Below are positions 1 to 15,100 of a DNA stretch of 64,000 nt, in pieces (position 1 is the first letter of the stretch; every line of letters begins with the position of its first letter). Below the pieces are notes generated by a model. It made no database searches and was not told the origin of the DNA. It was given only the letters and a program-made list of their open reading frames with translations. The DNA is from Struthio camelus (taxonomy: Eukaryota > Chordata > Aves > Struthioniformes > Struthionidae): NCBI RefSeq assembly GCF_040807025.1, contig NC_090946.1:82954641-83018640 (forward strand), in the 5' to 3' direction. The position numbers were made by a program, and so were the translations under genes.

Positions 1-1507
1 AAAAAAGTGATTTTTCTAAGAAAAGTAACTCTTTAAATACAGAAAAGTGTAATTAATTTGCAATGCCAAAAATATTTTCTTAGTCATTCCCTCAGCCAAT
101 CTCTTCTCAGTTTTAAAAATGAATTTTCTGTGAGCACAAAATAAGCGCTCAGACGGCAGCTTACTGAAGATAAAGCCCTGCTGCTGCTTGGCTCCAAGAC
201 AGTAAGCTCCGAGGACAAAGAGGAAATGGAGCCATTTTGGCAGTCTGACAGCAAGGCCCAATACAACCGCTATCCCCTTTAACAGGTCCACATAAGAAAA
301 ATGATAGATCCTTCAAAATAGTCGTCAATACAAAAAGCAAGGAATACCCAAAGCATCTGCGTTAAAGAGCAGTTAGAACATGACTGCTTTGAGAGCCTGG
401 ATATATGAAGCTTAGAGAAAAATAATTAAGTTAATTTGGCAATCACTGCAGAAAGAATCTGGGATGAATCCGTAGCCAACACCCTATTCTAAATTAATGC
501 TGCTTAAGAGGAATCAGCCTGTATTTCTCAAACCTCTCCAATTATAATTGCTAGAGACTATGCCTGTACAGTATGGTGTGACAATGTTTATTAGGGACTC
601 AAAAACAAATCTCCAAAAATCTTGAGAACTAGGTTCAAGTCCTGTTGAGAGAGTGAGAGAGAGAGATCAATCAATATTGCTACTACAATATTTTTGACAT
701 AAGTCTAGGAGATGTTGCACTCTTCATAACTAACACATAGTTCAGGGATGTAGCAGAGGAAGAAAAAAAGAGAGAGCTGACGGACCAGAAAACTAGGAAC
801 ATTTATCAGAAAAGCATATCTCATGGTCTTTCCTTTTGTTTATGAGAATAGGAAGGGAGCAGGCGCGCTCTACCCAGCATCCATACTCCCAGACAGAACA
901 TTGCAGCGTTGAATTTCCATGGAGTTCCGGACCGAGGGCTACCTGGACAAGGGAGAAAGGGCAAGAAAGAGTGCTCAGCTGTAGTCAAAAACCAGGCCGG
1001 TCCAAAGTGATTAGGATAACTAAAAATTTCTACTGCCTTATTTAAGACACCATCAGAAAGAAGACCCAAGAACGATGGCATGGCAAGGAACCCAGAAGGC
1101 ATTTTCAAACAGCAAGTTGCTGAAGAGGGAAAAGACAACACAAGCAAAAAATTTCATCTCCCATTCTTGAAGATGGTTGTCAAGACAACGCACCAGAACT
1201 CCCCCTAACAGTTCAGGTGACAAGCGTGCCATCCAAACAACACGGCCAGGGAGACAGCGCGAACGGCAGCTGCCTTCGGTTCTCTGTGCTACAATTTGCA
1301 CAAAGACAAGAGGAACCTGTGAGACCATGTGCTTCAGCAATACACGGTGTTCGTACTGTCCAACACTATGTAAGCATGAAGGCCTCCAAAGGCTGGCAAA
1401 ACTTAGTAACAGATACTCCTCAAAGCTCTGGGCTCAATAACAGAGGTATTCAGTTTCTGTCCCTGGGCAGAACAAATACTGTGGGCTGTCAAGACAATGA
1501 AACCCGC

Positions 1508-1545
1508 ACCTGACAAGGCAAGGGGAAGGAATCCCCTTGTCAGGT
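1508..1545. repeat. Small inverted repeat (hairpin) in FANCM intron 11
   Basis: ACCTGACAAGG (1508-1518) and CCTTGTCAGGT (1535-1545) are perfect inverted arms. An inner AAGGGG/CCCCTT pairing offers an alternative register. Confidence 0.8.
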
Positions 1546-2195
1546 AAAGCAGAACCGCAGGAGCCAGTAGGCACTAGGTTAATGCCCAAATTACAGGTTG
1601 CACAACTACTCCCTTAATCAGAAACAAAAATTTCACGCAATGTGAGGAAAGGCCTCACCATCTGACCCAAATACTTGGCTATCTCGGGCTAAGGAAGAAA
1701 AGCATGAGGTGAAGTCTGCTTGCAAGCCCTTTTCAGCCACTAAGCCTACTCACTATTATAAAGACAGGGAAACTGAAGCAGATACCATACTGAAGAAAAT
1801 CATCTTAAAGCAAATTATTGTGCAAGTTATCACTTCTACTTTTTAACATTTAACCCATCCCCATTGTCATTCCAGTCACCTTAGATGAGTAAACGTCACG
1901 TACTGTGACAGGACTGCAATTCCACACCGAGTGAACAGAGACAGTCAGGGACCGAGACTAACCTAACTGCTATCACCATATATGTAAAATACAATTTCAG
2001 ATTTAAAGGCTGGCAAAACCAAAAAAACCCTTACATTTTCCATGTTCAAAAACTGTAAATTGAAGAATTCCTTCTTAACAGAAGGGAAAAGATATGTCAC
2101 CAGGAGACTTCTCTGTCATAGAGCTCTCTGAAATAATAGTTTGATAACAATCTAGGCAACGTGTTGTCCGTTGAAACAGGCACGTATTTGCACTA

Positions 2196-2235
2196 AGTCA
2201 GAGAGCCTAACATCCAGTCAGAGATCCTAACATCC
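2196..2235. repeat. 20-base tandem duplication in FANCM intron 11
   Basis: AGTCAGAGAGCCTAACATCC at 2196-2215 is followed at once by a copy with one G-to-T change at 2216-2235. Confidence 0.95.
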
Positions 2236-5200
2236 AAAGAGAATATTATAAAATCTGCAGATTATGAAGTGCTTCATTTTTACACAAAGCCACAATTCAG
2301 AGATTACTAAAACTCACTGTGTGGATGACAAAGAGCTCTCAAAACTAAAAGCAAAAGTTAAGCCAAAGATGCCAAGACATTTCAAAAATACATTGACTGA
2401 GTTATCAGAAATCAGTAACAAATAACATATATACTGGCATAGATCAGTTTACAGGTTAGCTTACTGTAACCAGTCCTGGAGCAAAGGCAGGAAGTTTCCA
2501 TTCTGGTGATCAGATTTGCATGGGGAATGTAGATTACTGTGAAACATGGATATTGCATTAATATCATAAAGCTAAAGCTTTTTACAGTATGTTTTGTATT
2601 ATTAGCTGTATGCTAATGAGCAATTGCAAAGAACCAGAAATTCTTATTTAGTTCTCTCAGAAAAAAATTTCCCATCCAAATGTGGAGTTATTAGGCTGTT
2701 TGGAAATATAGTTGAGAACGATCATTGTCTGTTTAGAAGCTGGCAACAGCATCTCCCCTTCATATGAAGGACCACATACTCACTTTAAGGGATAATTATC
2801 TTTAAGAGTAGTAGAGCCAGCCATGATACATAAATCCATCGCCATTCAACTGGTGCAAGGCTCTGCCGGCTTCCCCAAGAAATTATGAACGGACGAAAGA
2901 GAGTAAGAATACTTCCTTTACTCAAAGCGTGGGAATCTGTGAGAAGGAAGGGGGGCGTGGGAGAACGACAGGGAAAGCAACAAGTACCAGACTGCTGCTG
3001 GGGTTGCTTTTGATCAGATTAAAATTGATGCTCGCGCTCCCATGAGTAGCCCAAGCAGCTTGCTTGTGGCAGGCTTGACTACACAAGAAGGATGCAGTTG
3101 GCATTTTGTAGAAGCCATATCACTGGCCAAAAACATTAATTCAAAATAGGTGCAGCTGAAATGAGTTTAAGTAAAACAAAACTCACACAAATCAAAGAAA
3201 AATCATTAGGATAAAGTTTTATGCAGCTATCATCCTGAAAACAATGAGAAGGAGCAACCCAAAGGAGGCAAAGGAGAAACTCTCTTTTTCAATTAATATA
3301 TACAAAGAAGCAGATGATTGAGTTTTTAAAAGCCAAAGGCCGAGTGTTATCTTAATCTTAAAGATGAAGAAAGTTCATTCTTGAGGAAAACCAGAACAAA
3401 ACAAAGCTGATGTGAGGCACGCACCAAGGGCTACATTCTTAGCACCGCATACAAAGCAGTGCGCCTTTCTACTAAACCGGTACTATCAGCACAAGAAATC
3501 TGAACCTCAGCAACTGAAGCACATGTCTAGAACAACAAGTTCTTGATTCTCTGCTTTTCTTAAAGAAAATAAACATTCCAAACAACAGACTTCTGCAGTA
3601 TTCCCACAGAGTTTGCTAACAGCCACTTGAGAAGGCAACGTGAATTACTGTGCACATTTAATTTGGAAAGGAGATGAATGCTGAAAATTTATACAGAGGC
3701 CTTGCCACAACTATATTGAAAAGCAACCTGAAACGACATCAAAACACCACAGAGGACTGCAGAAGGCATTGGTATATTTTAGAAAAAGACAGTAAAAAAA
3801 GAAGATTGTGTAGTTAGGGTAAAAACTGCAATTAAGGAAATAATACGAAACTCTTAAAAGCGGGGAGAAGAGTGCTTGTGAAGAACCAGGAGGAAGAGAA
3901 CTCACAAAACGAGATTCCACCTGTACAACTGCAACGCAAAAAGAAAAACAAAACAAACTATTGATAGCTTAAAATGACACTTAGATCCCAGTAACAACAG
4001 AGCATGAGGTAAGCATGTTGTAACGGACATTAGCTATTATGTGCCGTGCCCACTGGGGCTTCACATCTCTCACAGAACAGGGAGATTTGCAGAGAACTTG
4101 GAAAGATTATAACCTTGGAGACAATTATCCAGATCTTTCAGCATTTTCACCTTTTCAATTCCCTTTTGGGATAAATAGTTATTCTCATTTTATAAATTAA
4201 AAAAGACCAAAAATCATGAGCTTTCTCCAAAGACTTCTGTTCAGAGATTTTTTCCTCCAATATGTCTTAGCAATGTACTTTAAATGCAAAATCATTCTCT
4301 TTCTTCTATGCTTGGTTTACTACACTTCCTAACACGCTCCTCAGCTTTAGCAAACCAGAGAGAGAAAGACAAAGAATATCTACAACTTATTCATTACTGC
4401 TGGCTTTTTCATTTTTCCCATGTGACAGGAAGCACTAAAATAAGAACAAGAGAAACAAAAAAACAAAGACTTTTCTTTTCAAAATTTATCTTGAATGTGA
4501 CCCACATCAGAAGCAGACCGCCACTTGCTTCGTACAGTAATGAAGAGGACTTTGATAAATCCATATAAAGTTGGTGTTCCAGATGAAAAAAAGTTTCAAG
4601 AATTTGCACTCAATGTAACACTTGCAAGACAGAAGTCAATCATGTTCATCTTCAGCAACTGAAAGATCCCCACATACGCTCTGTACTCCAATTGTGGCTG
4701 CTGCTAACCTATTTCACACAAAAGGAACCTGGTAATTACTGCCTTTCAAGTGCTATTCCCTCAGCAGGAAATATGTTCAGCATATTATCTTCTTTATATG
4801 CTTACTGCCTCTGATTTCTATTTCCTAGGACAGACTTTTATAAACACTCTGAAATGATGTTTTTAATTCCATGTTTTGCTCTGCTGATTTTCTTGCACCT
4901 TGTATGTCTGTCTGTACCACCTCCGGTTTTCCTTACCAGCTGCCGTCTGCGCTGTGTGCAAAATCCAGACGAGCAAGCTTTATAGAGAGCTCCAGTGGCA
5001 GAATGGGAAAACATTACCATCAGGAGCATCATCCCAAGTGTGCCACAGTTGTGTCTGCAGCACAGGCATACTTACAAAGTGTTGGGGCTGGAGATGTCAT
5101 GGATGGACTTACAACCAGTACTAATCCCTCTCCTGTACATTTCTACCCTGCAAAATGGGAGATAATATGAGCAAGCCAAAGGGTAAACTGCCTTTTTTCC

Positions 5201-6105
5201 TGCACGATTTCATAGCTTGCTTCCCCTTTCTGTGTTCAGCCGTTTGCTTCTGCTGGATGATGTTCAGAAAGATATCAGATGTATATTCTGATAATAAGAA
5301 ATTTAAGTTCAGAAGCATTTAAAAACCTTAACCCTGATGGGTCCAACTACACAGATACTGCAATACAAAGCTACTGAAGTCTTTCAGGAATTTCTTCCTT
5401 CAAAATAGCTCCTATTGGTCTTTAATGCTAGTCTAAATCTAGCATGAAAATTTCAAGTATTTACAGAACATTAGCTTTTTCCTCCTATCATAAAAGGCAA
5501 TCAGCTGAGGAACAATTTCTCTTTTTAGATTCACTTTTCTCCAGCAGTGTGCAGTTCATAAATAAACTACCCTCGCTTCCTCCCTTTCTTCCCCCCCAAA
5601 ATCCTTTAGTTTTAATGCACTTCTGTATTACTGTCATTTGCAAAGGCAGAAAGGAGCTGTTCCTTGTATTAATAAAATCATTAAGCCCAAGCATTATAGC
5701 TAAAAAACAGATTTAGTACAGAATTATCACTAAACATTTAGTGATGATTATGTCATCTGACATAGGCCTATCAGAAGGCTCCACAGGCATCATTAACATT
5801 TGCCTCTTCTGATTGTAGCAACGGCTGGAGGCTCATTGACTCCAGGGGAAGCTCTACGGAGACAGACAAAAAAAACATCTGATTTGAAGTACAGACATTT
5901 AAGGACAGAACTGTAAGTTGAGGAACCGAATGTGGAATCAAAGTTGCCGTCAGCACAATATCACAATTTAAGGGTTACAGCTGATAGAAGTGACACTTGC
6001 ACTACAGACTCAAAACTCGTGAGTGCACAGTTTTGATACGCTGCAATATAACAACGTGAGATAGCAGCTTACACAGTGCTTACAGAAACACCATAATCCT
6101 CTTAC

Positions 6106-9100
6106 CAGTGACACAGGAAAAGAGAGCAGATTTATGCTGGAGAGAACTAGATCTTCTCTCTTTGGAAAGCACTCTTGAATTGCTTGGTTCATATTCTTCT
6201 GCAGTGATGAACATTTTATGCAACTTTGGATTTATGCCTTCTGGAATCATACGTGGGCTATGTTGGTAAAAATGAAGCATTTTGTTTTCTGCAATAGCTT
6301 TGTGAATGCTCCTCTTGTTAGACTGGCTTTGATTGTAAGTCTGTAAAAGATAGCATAAATCATTTGCTGTTGGACAGTTTATTGACCTAACTTTATCAAA
6401 AGCAAAAGAACACCTGAGTATCTATGAGGTTTCTCATAATTTCACCACGTTCCATTACAAAGCTGCAAAATCTTTTACAAACACAACTAAAACAAAACAT
6501 GATATAGAGCCCAGAGAGCTAACCAGATTCCCTCTTCCATGAATACGGTCAGTTAGGTCAACATAACCACTTGTTCAAGTGTCAGACTTGCAGTATGACT
6601 CCCCATTATGGTAACGAAAGCAGAGAGAGGAAAGGAGTAGAAGGATGTATAAGAAAACAATAAAGTAATAAGACTGCATGGAAAATATCATAATGTTTAC
6701 TTTAAAAAATAGTTACTAAGTTCTTTTTTTTGAAGGGAAGTTTCATAGATATTCTAAAATATCTAAGTCCAATTAAATTTGAAAGATCATCTTTTTGTGT
6801 TTAGGTAAAACATTCAAAGCAATGGTGGCAAAAAACGAAAAAGAAACAAAGAACGATTGTTCTTTAAATTGCAAGTGCGCCTTAGAACATGAAATCCTTA
6901 AAATACACCAACCAAAACATAAACCTTGATATACAGCTATTTAGTCTGTCCTTGATATACAGCTATTTAGTCTGTAAATAGCTCAAAAGCGGGCACAGCG
7001 CTGGAGAAGAAAGAAACACGCAGCCCTTGCCTGGAGGAATTCACAGCCTGCCGTAGACGTAGGGATGCTGCAGATTAGACGAGAACAGGAACAAAGACAG
7101 GGGGTCATGCAAAATCAGGCAGAGGGTTATTTGTATTTGCCATAGATACTGCAAGACCTTTCAGCTCCGCTCCGCTTTCATTGTGAAACAGAAACAAAGT
7201 CATTGATGGAGAAAGGAAGGAGAGAAATGAGCCTGCACTTTTCACGTTTCTCCTAGTGCTCTCCTCCGAGCCTCTGCTACAAGGTCACGGCCGGAGAGGG
7301 CGGCCGGCCGGCCGGCTGGCCGGGGCGGACTCGCCGCCCTGCGCGTGCCGGGTCCGGCAGCGGCGCTCCCATGGCAGATGGCCTCTGACAGCGGGCTCCG
7401 GGAGACGCACAGAAAAGGCTCTCTCCGAAGGCGAGTGAAGAAGGCTAACGGCAGAACGAGTATATTCGCATTTGGGGCAACTAACTTCAAAGGGGGGAAA
7501 AAGTGGGGGTTTTACTGTTTGTTAGGGTGGGGAGGCAAGGAGGAGAACAAAGGAATAAAAGACTTCTGTAACAAAAATTCTCATCAAATTAGAAATTTCC
7601 AGACCTGCATTTTCTCATTTTTTTCCAATACAACTTCTTCAAAAGCTTTATGATTGGCTTTAGAGGTGTTTTTTTGGTTGTTTGTATTTAAACAAATTCT
7701 CAGGAGTTAATAAGACACCATCAATTACTTAGCTACAACTTTCGTGATGCAGGAGAATCTCCACGTTAGCAGGAGAGCTGTTATTCTTCAGCAGTAAAAG
7801 TTGCTTTGATTATCTCAAAATGAATAAAGCGACTATTCGACCCGCAGCAACGTTCTGCTTCCAAGATTTCTGAGCAAATCTGAAGAACAGTAACGCAACT
7901 GCTTAAAGAGAAACTTTAAGGAATTTTAAGGGACCATATTAATACCCTATTACAGAGTGAAGCTTCCAATAGTTATCAATCTTCATAACTAGCATGTGAA
8001 AATGCCTACTTATAGATACTATTCACGTTTATCATTTTTAACTCAGTAGATCCTTCAAAGAAGCTTTTTATTCCCCAGGTAGGAGTCTTCCGATCCCTCA
8101 CTTAGAATTAAATCTCTGCTATCCACAAACTCAAATCAGAGAGACTCAAGATCAACTGGAATAAATGAAATAATAACAAGACAAATTTTGAGTTTACGTT
8201 TAGCATACACAGATCCCAGATTTCACTTCATGAAACAGTATCCAACTGAGAACTCACCTCGCAAGTAAAATAAAACCAAAACCAACACAGAACAAAATCA
8301 GTTTTCAGCCAGAACAGCGAGGTGCCTTGCATTCAAAACGGGGTTGCATGGTAAAACTGTAAAGCTGCAGTTTCATATTTCACTGCAACCACTCTAACCA
8401 AAGACGGATGTCAACATCCAAAGGGATTGCCTTGCCTCCTCCTACTCAAACATAACCCTTGCCACCTCCCTTGGATCAGACCGAGCAGTGGAGGGACCGC
8501 AGGACGGAGGAGGTCAGTGTGCCGATACAGCGGGAGATCAGTCCCCCCACCTCACAGCTTAGTCTTCTACTGGTACGCTAGCTTCCCAAGGGGCAGCCTG
8601 CAGTCAGAGAAGATTAATTCTACCCTGAGTTGAGTGCTGAGGTTCAGGAATTTAGCAAAAGGAGATTTCCACTTAAGCTGATCTCTTCAGACCTCACACG
8701 CCTGGCTGCTACGACTAAGTACTTGTCTGAAAGCACAGTGTCGTCAGCAAATCAGCCCGAGGCACTCTCAGCCCTCTACTCTCAGGGCTTCATTTCCATC
8801 TTCTCCGCAGATTATTCTGTAGCCTTGGCAAAAAAACAAACAAACAAACAAACAACCCCCTAAAATATTTTCTGTGTTTCAGTTTATCATTTAAAAAATA
8901 ACAGTTATTAAGAACAAAGGCTCAAAGGCCTTAACGCTGAGAAAGCACACGGACTTTTAGAATATTACAGGCCAAATTTCCCTGCATGGAGAGTTAAAAT
9001 GCTGCTAAAAGAGGTCAGGATTGCCATGATTTTAAGTGTTCTGAAACAGACTGAACAAGTCATTTGGTTTTCCCCAGATCTGAATGCTCCGTAGCAGGAG

Positions 9101-12100
9101 GAAGCGACATGCTCACCCGCTCTTCCCGCCCTTCCGCAAGGATAACCACAATTCTGCCTCGCCGTTTGCGTCCAGTTCGGCCCATTCTCTGCACAAGGCG
9201 AATCGGACTTTTCTGAGCATCAAAGCAGATGATGAGATCGACTTCTCCAATGTCCAAGCCTTCTTCCCCAACACAGGTCGACACCAGAGTGTTATACCCA
9301 CCTTCCCGAAAGCGTTTTACCACCTAAATAATGGATTAAAAGCAGTTTTAACAGGCTACCTGCAGGGCTCCTTATACACATGCAGCATTGTTTATTAGCT
9401 TCATCCAGAAGTTGAAAAACTGAATTACATTTTAAGGTTACAAATGCTCGATCACCCTTTCCAACTTTGTCAACTATGTCTTTCAGGACTGGTGATCAAA
9501 ATACAACACACTAATGTTATCAACATCTGATTCTTCTTTTCTTAAATAAAGGAGAAAAAGAACACCATTATTCTAATTTTAAATGTTATGTTCCCAACTC
9601 TACAATGAAGTACTTTTTTTTTTTAATTTTATTAAATCAAAATTTAAGGATATCTCTTCTCTATTTATAAGAAAAAAATCCGCTAAGCAAACAAATAACT
9701 ATTTAAATGTTTCCACATTTTCAAATATGTAAAACTTAGCATTTCATATTATACAAATGTAAACGTATAAAATATTTCTATTTATGCATTCTGCTCAGTG
9801 GGTATCATCTCAGATACCCTAGAAGCAATTGCATTACACAGGAGTTCACTACTTACACTGTAAGGTTCAGTTACTGCTATACAATCTATATTAATTATTC
9901 ATACAATTAGTTACACAATTAATATTCTTTGTAACATCATCTTCTATAACAAGCGTCATCTTCTCTTTACCTCAAGTTGTTCCTTTTGTGTGAAGCCTTT
10001 CGTGCTCTTTCCTGTGGAGTGGCCGACAAAGGTCATTACTCTGACAATCGGATTGAGCCGGGAAAGCATTTCTGCAATTTCTTGCACGCTATCTCGAAAC
10101 GATGAGAAGATCATTACTCTGGTATCCACAGTATCCACCGATTTGTTTTCAGTCATGTTTTGATCTGTTTAATTTAAAAAAGCCATAAAAGCATTTTTGT
10201 ACATAATTTTAAAATAACAGGAACAATAATAAGGTGACGACAGGTCATCCCACAAGTTACAAATTCACAGCTCTCATCTGACTCAAGGGTTAGAAGATTT
10301 TGTCCACACATAGTGTATTTTCATTTCTCATTTATACAAAAAAATCAAAAAATAATTTAAGTAGGTCAATTCAAAATATCAATAGGGAAAAGTGACAATT
10401 AGGAACTTCAAAGTCTGTTTAGAGAAACCTCTTCATTCTCAGAAAATGCTCTGAGATATACCTGCCAAGCGATTCCTCCCTGGAATCAAAGTGGTGCTCC
10501 GATTTCGCAGAACTTGCACCAACTGTGCTGAGAATTTCTTATCCCTGAGGTACCATTATTAATGTTGCTTTGAAAAGCTCTAGTTTGCTACTAAGTGTCT
10601 TGAAATAAAGTTTAAAATGCTTCCTTCCAAAGAGACTACAATGTGATTTTCAAATTTGTCACTTAAGTGCCCAGAGGCAGATAAGTTTATCAATGTATGG
10701 CAATAAAAAACACTGTTAGTCTAGCATAGAGCGTGACGGAGTACTAGAGCTGTATATCAGCATTTTATGATTTACTAGAGTCATCTCTAGATCTACAACT
10801 TCGGATCCTCATGAGAGCAGAAAAAGAAACGTCCGCAAATCTGCCTCATCTACCGAGATCTGTTGCATCTGAACAATCGGTCATCACCATTCTTCATATT
10901 ACTCATTTTAATGGCAAAAAAAGAAAACTATTGCCTCAAAGAAAAGGGAAAAATAACTGGTTTGATTAATTCATTCTGAAGTTTACTCTGATTTAAATCA
11001 GCTGAAAAAGCCTTTTTGCTCTGCAGATGTTTTATTTTGACAATAGCATTACAGTCACACCCACATGTTGCAATTAATCAAAAATGAAGCTATTTCATTA
11101 AAATCTCTTCAAACAACAAAATCTATTTCCAATAGCCAACACACCACAAGGGAAATATAATTTCACAGAAACCCAGGGTATTAATTTAAAAAGATTTTAA
11201 CAAGCTAATTACCAATTCCTAAAAAAAACCCCTTCCCATTTCCCGAGCACACGCTGAAGCATTCCTTGCAGAACGACCACGTTTAGCCTCCAGTTAAACC
11301 ACACGTGCTCCCTTCCCATCACAATATCCTCGTAGCAGTAATAAGCAGAGAAAGAGCTGACAAACGAATATCGACTACTAGACAGGCTTTCTTAGCAACG
11401 TGCCCCGGACCAGAAACACGTTTCTTACGTTACATTGCCACAGTTCAGATTCTGACTTCCGGACACTGAACTTCTCTCTTTTTCCACGTAAGGCTACCGG
11501 CCCTCCAGAGCACAGGCAGAAGCTACGGGAGCAACGTGCACGTCCTCTGAACGGTCAGCTCTGTCTGTCCTTCCACACACTAAAACAACATGCCCGTTGC
11601 TGCATGCTGGGGTGTCAAAGCCTCGTATCTTAAAAGGAGAATCTCCAGTAGGATATCATGAATTAACGAAACCAGTACAGCCTGCACGCGTTACCTACAC
11701 ACAGTCCCCAGTTAAAAATCAAACAGATTTCAGGAGATGAAGAGCTCCTTTATTACACAGTTCTCCACAAAAGAACTTTACCTCATCAAAAGTAATAGGA
11801 AAGTTATACAAAGAATAAAAATTCTCAAGACTGACTTTATAAAAAGATATTTTCCTGAACATATGAAGAACAGTCACATGCTATGCCTGCAATTGTGGTA
11901 TCAAGTTGTTTCCTGAAGTTAACGCCTAAGTACGGTTGAAAAATATACACATCTCTGACCAACTAGCCAAATTCCAGTTTCATTTTTGATTTTGCATACA
12001 GATGCAGAGACATGCTTTGAGCAGCTTAAGTCAAAGGAGCCTTTACTGCCATAAATGGACCAGCTGAAGCTAATCATTTTCCCCATTTCTAAGATAAGCC

Positions 12101-15100
12101 TTGAAGTCACAGGTCGATTATGAGAACTGCTGCCTCTGGTCAAAACAAATTTCACTCTTGAGGCTGAAAACCAGGAGGTTAGATGAGATGATCTCAAAGG
12201 TCCCTTCCAAGTATTACAAATTATTCTAGGATTCTAATTACACTGTTTCAGGAAATTGCAGGTGACACTGAAGGTCATCTATCAAGTACAGAAGTAAGTC
12301 CAAAGGAAGGCCGAGAAATCAAACAGTGAGTACGACTCAAGATTTTTAACTAGGGACCTTGTCTGGAGGAGGGAGAAATCAGGACACGGGTGTGTTCACT
12401 GTTCAGCCAGAGTGCAGGAACACAATTTAGGGTGTAGCTACTTTTGCACACGTGACTTTGGAGATGACTTGCAAGAACCTGGAAGTCAGGGTGGAAGTAC
12501 AGGTTTTGGGCTATTGTGCAAAGATATTATCGAAGATGCTATGACACAATGAATAACAAGCCAAATAAATAAAATCATAGTGTATCACAGTATTTCTGTC
12601 AATTGCCCAATACATTGGGTTCGGAGACGCATAAATTTAGGACACACAAGCTGGAGCTTACTACATTTCCTGAGCAATTAGGATGCCTCCAACTCTGTGA
12701 TAAGGCTGAATTTTCAAGTGCTTTCTGACCTTGCATTATAAACACAGACTTCAGGATCAGCTGTTTGTCCTTGTTTCATATTTAACTACATGTATCTAGA
12801 GAACTGGTTTCGGGACACTGCTGTGTGTTCCCTATGGTCGTTCTCCCTTTTAGCCCAGACAAAAAAGGAGGAGAGAAAGAAGACTGCTTTCAGAAAAGAA
12901 GGCTTTGAATTTCAAATTGAGGCCCAAGAGGTTATCAACCTTAGTGACCAGCTGCATATCAGGAACTCGTCTATATATTTTCCATTCATTTTAAAAGAGA
13001 TGGAAGCGAATTTAGCATTAAAATCACCCATCATAGAGGTGGAACGCAGGTAGTGGTGGCAAAACGTACATGTTTGCTAGCGTTATTAAAAAGTAATTCT
13101 ATATTTGTATGTGTGGAGAGGGGCGGAAATAACTTCTAGCTTCACAGGAAATGTTAATTATGTTTTCCATTCCTATATATGCATACAGAAACTACAAAAA
13201 TCATATGGAACAAAAAGATACCAGGAGTAAAGAACTTACAAACATTCTCCCAAAACCTGCCAGCTTAATTCTACACATCTTCACTCAGTTATTTTAATAG
13301 CATATTAAACAAAACACTAGACGAACTATATATTTTTATATAAAAAAGGAAAATTGATGCTTTGATGACCAAAAATGGCATGAAGTAACAGCTGTAATGA
13401 TCAAGATGTATAAAACAATGAAAGCATATTAAGGTAAAAATGAAACACTCAAACTTCTTTTTAAGGCCTCTTTGCATAAAAATAATTTATTCTCATTTCA
13501 GATAAGCACAAATATACATGCAGTACCAGCAGTAAGAAATATTTCATATAGCAGTCCAAGTCACTATTGGATGTTTCAAGAGAAAAAACGCAAAACAAAA
13601 ATAATGCCTGTCCTAGTGTGCCATAGTAGAAGCTGCCTCCTTCAAGTATGCATAAATGGTGTTTCAATACCGTATTGCACAGCATTTCAAATTCCTTATG
13701 AATATCCACGAGCAGACCAGGTAACTCACACTGAAACTCTATCCAGCCTGTTACATAGCAGTAAATCCATTTGCTTAGGTGCAACGTTCATCTGGACCTA
13801 TGCACCGTATCTGCAGCAACCATACTTATTACCCACTCAATGTTACATAATTAGCTACACCATCTTCCAAGAAACTGTAAGACTCAGAAAGTTTCTGCTT
13901 TGAGTAAAAATTTTACCTTAAGCTTAGTTACTGGATTATTGGCTCTGTCCTCATACTCATGTACAATATGAAGACAGCAGCAATTGCACAGACATAGAGT
14001 CAATAGACTGGGCAGACTAAAACACTCCCTGCTAATAGTAGCTATACACTCATTTGTCTCAAATTTATCTTACAGATGTTGATTTCAAGCCTTCTCCAAG
14101 GAAAAGGCGTAAGAGACGCTCCAACATTAAGAACTGAGGGATTTTTTTCCCCCCAAATATTCAATTCATTCTTTCTTTCAAAACTACATGACAGGACTGG
14201 AATAGAAGAGAGACTATTTTGCTGTTATAATTTCTCAGCACTGTAAGAATAATTGGTCTACAAAAAATATTCAAGAGTATTTTTTTAAATTAAGGAAGAA
14301 AATCTTTCAAGTACAATCATTTTGGAACTTAATTCACTTAATATAGTTTAATCATTTAAATTAATCAGAAATATACTTTTCTTTAACAAATATTTTGTAT
14401 TTGTCCTTTAAGTAATCAAACACCTATGCTGACTTATGCCCTTTCACAGAATCCCAAGCATTTTATCCTTAAACTCCATAATTGTCGCAACTTTTTTCTC
14501 TTCCCAAGCAAGTTATCAAGAGAAGAATTCTTCAAAAATGCTTTTTAAAAAAAGAAATAAACAAGCCCTGTAATCCACTTAAGTGAACTACAAAAACTAA
14601 TGCAGCTATATATACACACACACAAACACACACTGACAAAATCAAACATTCAGTAATTTTCTAGACATTTGGGTTTTGCATAACCAACAATTTATCTTTG
14701 ACGGCTGCAGGGAACAGCGCTAACTCACATATTAACGCACTGTTTGTGACACTATTTGCAAGTGTGACTTAAGGAGAGCACAGTTTACGATATCACTGCT
14801 TTGAGAGCTGGCTTCTGGAACAAATTCTGTGGCTATGAAAAACATGAGACATTGTAAAGTAGTAAAAGTTGGCTATCACTGCTCCACTAAGTGGTTAAAA
14901 CAGTTTATATCAAATTAATGGTGATAACTTACAGAGAAGTTTTTTCTTAAAAAAAAATGGTATAGTTTTTCTAAGGAGGAGTTTTTCACATGGGGGAGAC
15001 ACGCACATGCAAGACAATAAAGAAACACTTGCATAAATTAGGTAATAAATCAGTAGGATCGTACTCATTTTCATCCACAAGTTCAACTTTTCAGATACTG

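Larger units (their letters stand above)
1..6105 (-). other. FANCM intron 11 (3' end outside window)
   Basis: The donor GTAAGAGG follows exon 11 at 6105. No downstream FANCM coding motif was found to position 1, so this intron exceeds 6.1 kb. It is AT-rich with a GA-rich patch (649-666), the 2196 tandem duplication and the 1508 hairpin. A slightly more GC-rich stretch (820-1550) carries short open frames on both strands without recognisable protein character. Confidence 0.8.
6341..9116 (-). other. FANCM intron 10
   Basis: Holds the exact 26-base duplication, the CpG-rich patch at 7256-7450 and the CAAA run. Nothing else recognisable. Confidence 0.8.

Noticed and set aside
610-640. GGTTCAAGTCC B-box match in FANCM intron 11
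   Set aside because: No A box or tRNA arms, and the flanks do not align convincingly with MIR.
13461-13903. 143-codon plus-strand and 107-codon minus-strand open frames over the same bases
   Set aside because: Overlapping frames on both strands in AT-rich intron. No family motif, splice signal or biased composition supports coding.
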